A stretch of 64,000 bases of DNA from Dryomyza anilis. Taxonomy: Eukaryota > Arthropoda > Insecta > Diptera > Dryomyzidae. The position numbers were made by a program, and so were the translations under genes. Numbering within the stretch: position 1 is the first letter of the stretch; the number at the start of each line of letters is the position of its first letter. This document shows positions 59,543 through 64,000 of this stretch, piece after piece. The stretch is taken from assembly GCA_951804985.1 (NCBI GenBank), contig OX638130.1:125129593-125193592 (forward strand), in the 5' to 3' direction. The notes beneath the pieces were generated by a model. It was not told the origin of the DNA and did no database searches. It saw only the letters and a program-made list of their open reading frames with translations.

Positions 59543-62500
59543 ATGGATCAGCCAGATGATCACTTTCGATATATTTACAGCTCCTCGCTGCATGAATTAT
59601 TGCAAATAAAAGTGTAGGTATTTCATATACAGATGATGTTGCAAAACCTAATCATTGGTCCCGTCTCTCAACGTAGTGGCACCTTGGAGGGTAAGAAACG
59701 CAAACCCGACTATGAGAAGCTGCTCGATGAGCCGATACTGCGCTTCTCCGGACTCTACTCCGAGGAGTTTCCCTCGTTCATGGTGCGTCTACAAATCTAC
59801 AATAATGGCCAGCCTTATTGTCTGCCAGTCAATACTTCCTTCAAGGCTTTCAGCAAGCGTTGGAGCTGGAACGAGTGGGTGACGTTGCCGCTGCAATTCT
59901 CCGATCTGCCACGCAGTGCCATGCTGGTGCTGACCATACTCGACTGTGCGGGCGCCGGACAGACAGCGGTCATAGGCGGCACCGCAATAACGCTGTTCGG
60001 CAAAGATGGCATGTTTCGGCAGGGCATGTATGATCTGCGTGTTTGGCTGGATGTGGAGGGCGATGGTCAGCTGCCGACGAAGACGCCGGGCCAAGGCAAA
60101 GAGTCGTCCAAGTCACAGATGCAGCGACTGGGTAAATTGGCGAAACAGCATCGCAACGGACAGATACAAAAGGTCGACTGGCTGGACCGGCTGACGTTTC
60201 GCGAGATCGAGCTGATAAATGAGCGCGAGAAACGCATGTCCGACTACATGTACTTGATGATTGAATTCCCCACTGTAGCAGTGGATGATTATTACAATGT
60301 AAGTGATTTGATTATTTAAACAAATTAGTTTTCTTCTCTATTCTATCTTTAAAGTATGCAATTGTCTACTATGAGCCAGAGGGCGACAAGAAGTACAAAT
60401 ACATCTCGAAGCCGAAATTTGTTATTGTGCCCGACTCTGAAATACTGCAGGTGAGTCTTTTTTTTAATCTTTTCCATATTACTCGCATTTTGCTACTGTT
60501 GCTGTTCTTTGTTGCCATTTTTTTTTATTCAATGTTAGTCTTTGCTCCAATTCTATACAAAGCTCACAACCTCACTGGCATTAAGTGCGTGTTGTGCCTT
60601 GTGTTTGGTGCATATATTGATTTTGTTTGTCTTCGTACAGAATAGTTTTAATTACATTTGTTTGTGCCTCATTTACGCTGCTTTGTTACTGTATAAAATA
60701 TTTAAAAAATACTTTAAAATGTCAGCTAAAACTTAATGTTTGCCTTAAGTGCTGCTGCAATTGTCTGCAGCTCATGTTGCACAAATTAAAGGCAAAATTT
60801 GATTTTATATTTCAATTCTCTTTTAAAAAATGGCTACAAACATGTAAGGTAAAATAAAAAATTAAATATTTTAAATTTTAGGTCAAGTAAAACTTTTAAA
60901 TTTAATTTATTAAAAAACAAAATTTGTGAACAGTTTTTGAAAGAACAAATTTTAATTTGTTTAATGAAAATTTGATTTTTATGACTAAGGGCCGTTTCCA
61001 CCATTTTCGGTTAAGCACTAACTGCCACTTTAACTTAGAGTTACCCATAGAATATATGGAATTGAAACACTTAACTGGATATTGTGAAAACGGCCTTTTA
61101 AGAAATAAATTAAATTTTAACTTTTTGGTAAGAATTTTAATTTTATGAGAATTATTAGTTAAAATTTAAATTATGGGTTAACATTTGAATTTGTACTGAA
61201 AATCTGAATATTGAATTTTTTTAGTGTAAATTACAACTGTAGAGAATTTGAATTTTTATTAAACAAAATAATTTCTTTGTAAACAAAAATGTTTAATGAA
61301 AAATTGATTTTTTGTTGTTAAAATTTTTATTAACAAATTTATCTTTTATGAATTTATTTATAAAAATAATTTTTATGAATTCTGTGCTCGGAAATGTTTT
61401 ACATCTAAAATTAAAAACATTCTTGATTAAAAATTTTAATTGCAGGATAATTTAGTCGAAAAGAAACATCATCGCCTGGCGCGTTCTGAACGTTCGCGTA
61501 TTTCCGATCGTGATGCAAAACCCACAGCTATGTAAGTTTAACAAATCAATAAAGTTAAGAGAATATATATCAAGTTAAAAAAAAGGCGTTTTCACCATCT
61601 TCGGTTAAGCACTAACTGCCACTTTAACTTAGAGTTACCCATAGAATATATGGAATTGAAACACTTAACTGGACGAACCTAAAAGTAATACCCACTTTCT
61701 GAATCGACACGAAAGACTATTACGCGAAATTGACGTCATTTTTTGTACTATTGTGAATTTTTTTAAAGTCTAAAAGCATTAAATTCAAAAATATTGACGT
61801 CATATTTACGTCATTCGTGCGTTCGGAATATAGAAATCGGCCTAAGTCATAAAAGAAAATTAACAAAAATATAAAAAATAAACATTGAATCAGTTTTGCT
61901 ATTTAAAATTCATAAAATACAGCGTGGTTCGCTGCAGAATGCAAATATTTGAGGTACTAATTCCTTGCTTAACTTCATGAAAAATTGAATTTGTTAATAA
62001 TAAATATAAAATATATATTTTCCTACTTTGATAAATAAAATCTTCCATATAAAATCTCAATATTAAAATTTTTCCTAACAACTATTATCGATTATCTGTA
62101 AAATGAATTTAATTTTATTCGTCTGGTATTAAAATGTAGAAAATGTAATTTAATATTTCATTGTTTCAAGTCAATTATGAAAATACCCTGTATATCAGAA
62201 GGTATTTCAGATACACACAAACTCAATAACATTTTTATGTAAAATTAAGCAAGAAAACAGTACGTAAAATGTTTCCATCTTGTAGCAGAGCACCCTGTAT
62301 ACAAAATATCATTACAACATTTTTTATTTTACTAAAAACCGAAGCAACAATTTACTAGGCAGCTCAAATATTGCTATTTTTGAGCTGCCGCAGGGTTCCG
62401 TCCTATCCCCGTATCTATTTCTGGTTTTTATCAATGACCTATCATCGACCCAGAACCCAATCCATTCCTTTGCAGATGACAGCAACATTTATCATTCATA

Positions 62501-64000
62501 TTCGTTCAACAAGCGCCCAAACTCTTTGGAGATTGAGAGTAAAAGGCGCACAATGAGTGATACACTCAATAATGACCTTAAAACAATCTCCGAGTGGGGT
62601 CTTGCAAATAGAGTTGATTTTAATGCAAGCAAGACCCAATTTGTCTGTTATCTCACAAAAGGATGGAATCTCCCCTCCCTCCCCTCAATATGGATTCTGA
62701 GGATATTACGCAGTCAGCTGTGCTTGACATTCTGGGCATATCAATTCAATGTGCCCTCCGTTGGAATGATTACATATTTGATGTGTCGAAAGAAGCGTCC
62801 AAGTGCTTAGGTTTTCTGAAACAGTGTAAGACATACTTCACTCCTGCTGACTTGCGCACTGTCTACACCACCTATATTCGGCCTAAGATAAAATACAATT
62901 CGCACATATGGGTAGGGGCTTCAAAATCATCTTTGGAGTTCCTGGATCAAATCCAACAACGTGCAATATATTTAATAGGGGACGAAAATATTTCATCCTC
63001 TATTGGTTCTCTTGAGCACCGAAAGACCGTAGGGTGTGTAAACCTGTTTTATAGGTATTACAATGTTCGCGGGAAATACATGGCCTGATTCCACCAGGTC
63101 GTGTGTTCTTTCGTTCTACTAAGTCATCGAACCAAGCACACCGCTTCGTAGTCCACTCGGTTTTCAACAGAACTACGCATTACAGAGAGAATTCGTTCTT
63201 CTGTCGCACGACACGTTTGTGGAACAATCTCCCAGCGTCTGTTTTTCCCGACATTTTTAATATTGGGAAATTTAAAGCAAACATACACCGACACTACTCC
63301 ATCTTTCCTCATCCCTTGAACCTATAGTCATCTCCTACGTTCGACATTGTGCATTCCACGAATAGGGGGCATCCACCTAGCGTTGGTTAATTTGTAAAAA
63401 AAAAAAAATAAAAAAAACTTGTCAAAAACTTGTCGGTTACTGGTAAGGATTTGAAAAGTAGATCCCCGTCAGTAAAACTAGTCATGAATTGGTCGGTTAT
63501 CAGCAGAGAAATGCACAGAAACCAAAGAATTTTAATGGCTAGTTCCTGGTCGAAAAGTGCGTGACATCGCTTGCGATTTACTTGACAAGTGACTAGCAAA
63601 ACTAACTGGATACTGGTAGGATTTGTTACTTGGGAATCATTTTATTTCTGTCGGAAATAAATTTTCCTTAATATATTCAAAATGGAACAAAGAATTTCGT
63701 TTAATTCGGAAACAGGAATATTTTCTATAATTCTCTCTTTCGAAAGTAAAACAACTCACAGAAAATTTTGAATTCAACTCATTAAAAAGAATAATTTGAA
63801 TTCGACTAAGACTTTCAAAATACAAAACCTGAAATTTTGTATCTGTAATATTAAAAAATGTTTTTTTTTCTATAAAAAAAATTAACCCCCGTCCATTTGC
63901 AGTATACGCGACCAACTGCACACAATTGTCAATCGTTATCCACCCACCTATCAGCTCAGCAGCGAGGAGCAGGATCTACTCTGGAAGTTCCGCTTCTATT
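59543..64000 (+). CDS. Pi3K59F: Class III phosphatidylinositol 3-kinase Vps34 (5' part)
   Basis: Five exons are seen: 59543-59613, 59677-60298, 60355-60450, 61446-61531, 63903 to beyond 64000; about 324 residues are encoded here. Vps34 makes PI3P for endosome maturation and autophagy in complex with Vps15 and Atg6. The first exon reads [20 protein letters not shown] then QIKV, and after a 63-bp intron joins GTLEGKK, exactly as in animal Vps34. Met 59633 is therefore intronic and not the start. The C2 domain has [16 protein letters not shown] and [18 protein letters not shown], followed by [20 protein letters not shown]. The last exon begins the helical domain ([17 protein letters not shown]). 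The kinase domain must lie to the right of the window. Introns 3 and 4 hold MITEs, and intron 4 also a LINE fragment. Confidence 0.95.
60989..61098. repeat. ~110-bp TAA-flanked MITE, copy 2
   Basis: It is in Vps34 intron 3. It runs from GGGCCGTTTCCACCATTTTC to AACTGGATATTGTGAAAACG then GCC, with TAA at 60986-60988 and 61099-61101. The interior matches copy 1 (TAACTGCCACTTTAACTTAG). Confidence 0.75.
61585..61674. repeat. TAA-type MITE, copy 3, right end truncated
   Basis: It is in Vps34 intron 4. It matches copies 1 and 2 from GGCGTTTTCACCATCTTCGG to CACTTAACTGGAC, then stops; the right inverted end and target duplication are missing. Confidence 0.7.
62350..63330 (+). pseudogene. Non-LTR retrotransposon (LINE) reverse-transcriptase fragment
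   Basis: Pieces of a reverse transcriptase are readable across shifting frames: [40 protein letters not shown] (active-site ADD), [20 protein letters not shown], then [38 protein letters not shown], and [20 protein letters not shown]. The 5' half of the element is absent and frameshifts near 62520, 62670 and 63080 plus stops kill it. The C-terminal thumb region suits the jockey/CR1-like group; the exact clade is unresolved. It is in Vps34 intron 4, same strand. Confidence 0.85.

Overview
The window looks like nuclear DNA of a higher (cyclorrhaphan) fly. It is very AT-rich between genes. The genes have short exons, canonical GT-AG introns (several of only 60-130 bp) and proteins close to Drosophila and human orthologues. 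A tephritid or another repeat-rich fly family is my guess; nothing here fixes the species. No bacterial operons, CRISPR arrays, rRNA or intact tRNA genes are visible.

Five conserved protein genes could be rebuilt exon by exon with phases that close. (1) 6184-16511 (+): a 13-exon, 683-residue membrane guanylate cyclase with an extracellular NIT-type domain between two membrane segments. (2) 28825-34414 (-): cytosolic endo-beta-N-acetylglucosaminidase (GH85), 3 exons, 593 residues. (3) 47278-51045 (-): Rab10, 4 exons, 204 residues. (4) 52810-57666 (+): SF3B1, the U2 snRNP branch-site factor, 6 exons, 1324 residues. (5) 59543 to the window edge (+): Vps34 / class III PI3-kinase, 5 exons seen, catalytic part beyond the window. 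Rab10 and SF3B1 are head to head; SF3B1 and Vps34 are in tandem. A two-exon gene for an unrecognised 67-residue single-pass membrane protein lies at 39049-40611 (+). Two orphan exon-like segments lie at 41.3 and 42.1 kb (-), and a possible small gene at 22.95-23.2 kb (-). The genes have unrelated housekeeping or signalling roles (glycan turnover, vesicle traffic, splicing, phosphoinositide signalling, cGMP); I see no shared pathway.

Most of the rest is mobile-element debris. The main family is a ~1 kb non-autonomous element ending in TCGTCAC, flanked by TA, and carrying two ~150-bp imperfect hairpins. It has six copies (7.5, 12.1, 17.1, 30.3, 32.9 and 47.8 kb), mostly in introns. Several insertions are nested and can be dated relative to each other, two of them with an unoccupied paralogous site in the same window. 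Other elements: a tRNA-headed SINE family (4 copies); MITEs with 8-bp TSDs (7980-8398, 48205-48694); a TAA-flanked ~105-bp MITE (3 copies around SF3B1/Vps34); a 1.57-kb element with 33-bp inverted ends (25035-26600); a large foldback with ~480-500 bp arms (35.78-36.96 kb); a decayed mariner; a Tc1/mariner-like transposase fragment; a LINE fragment in a Vps34 intron; and several minisatellites.

The strongest candidates for something undescribed are the double-hairpin MITE family, the foldback locus (a possible hairpin-RNA source) and the 67-residue membrane microprotein.
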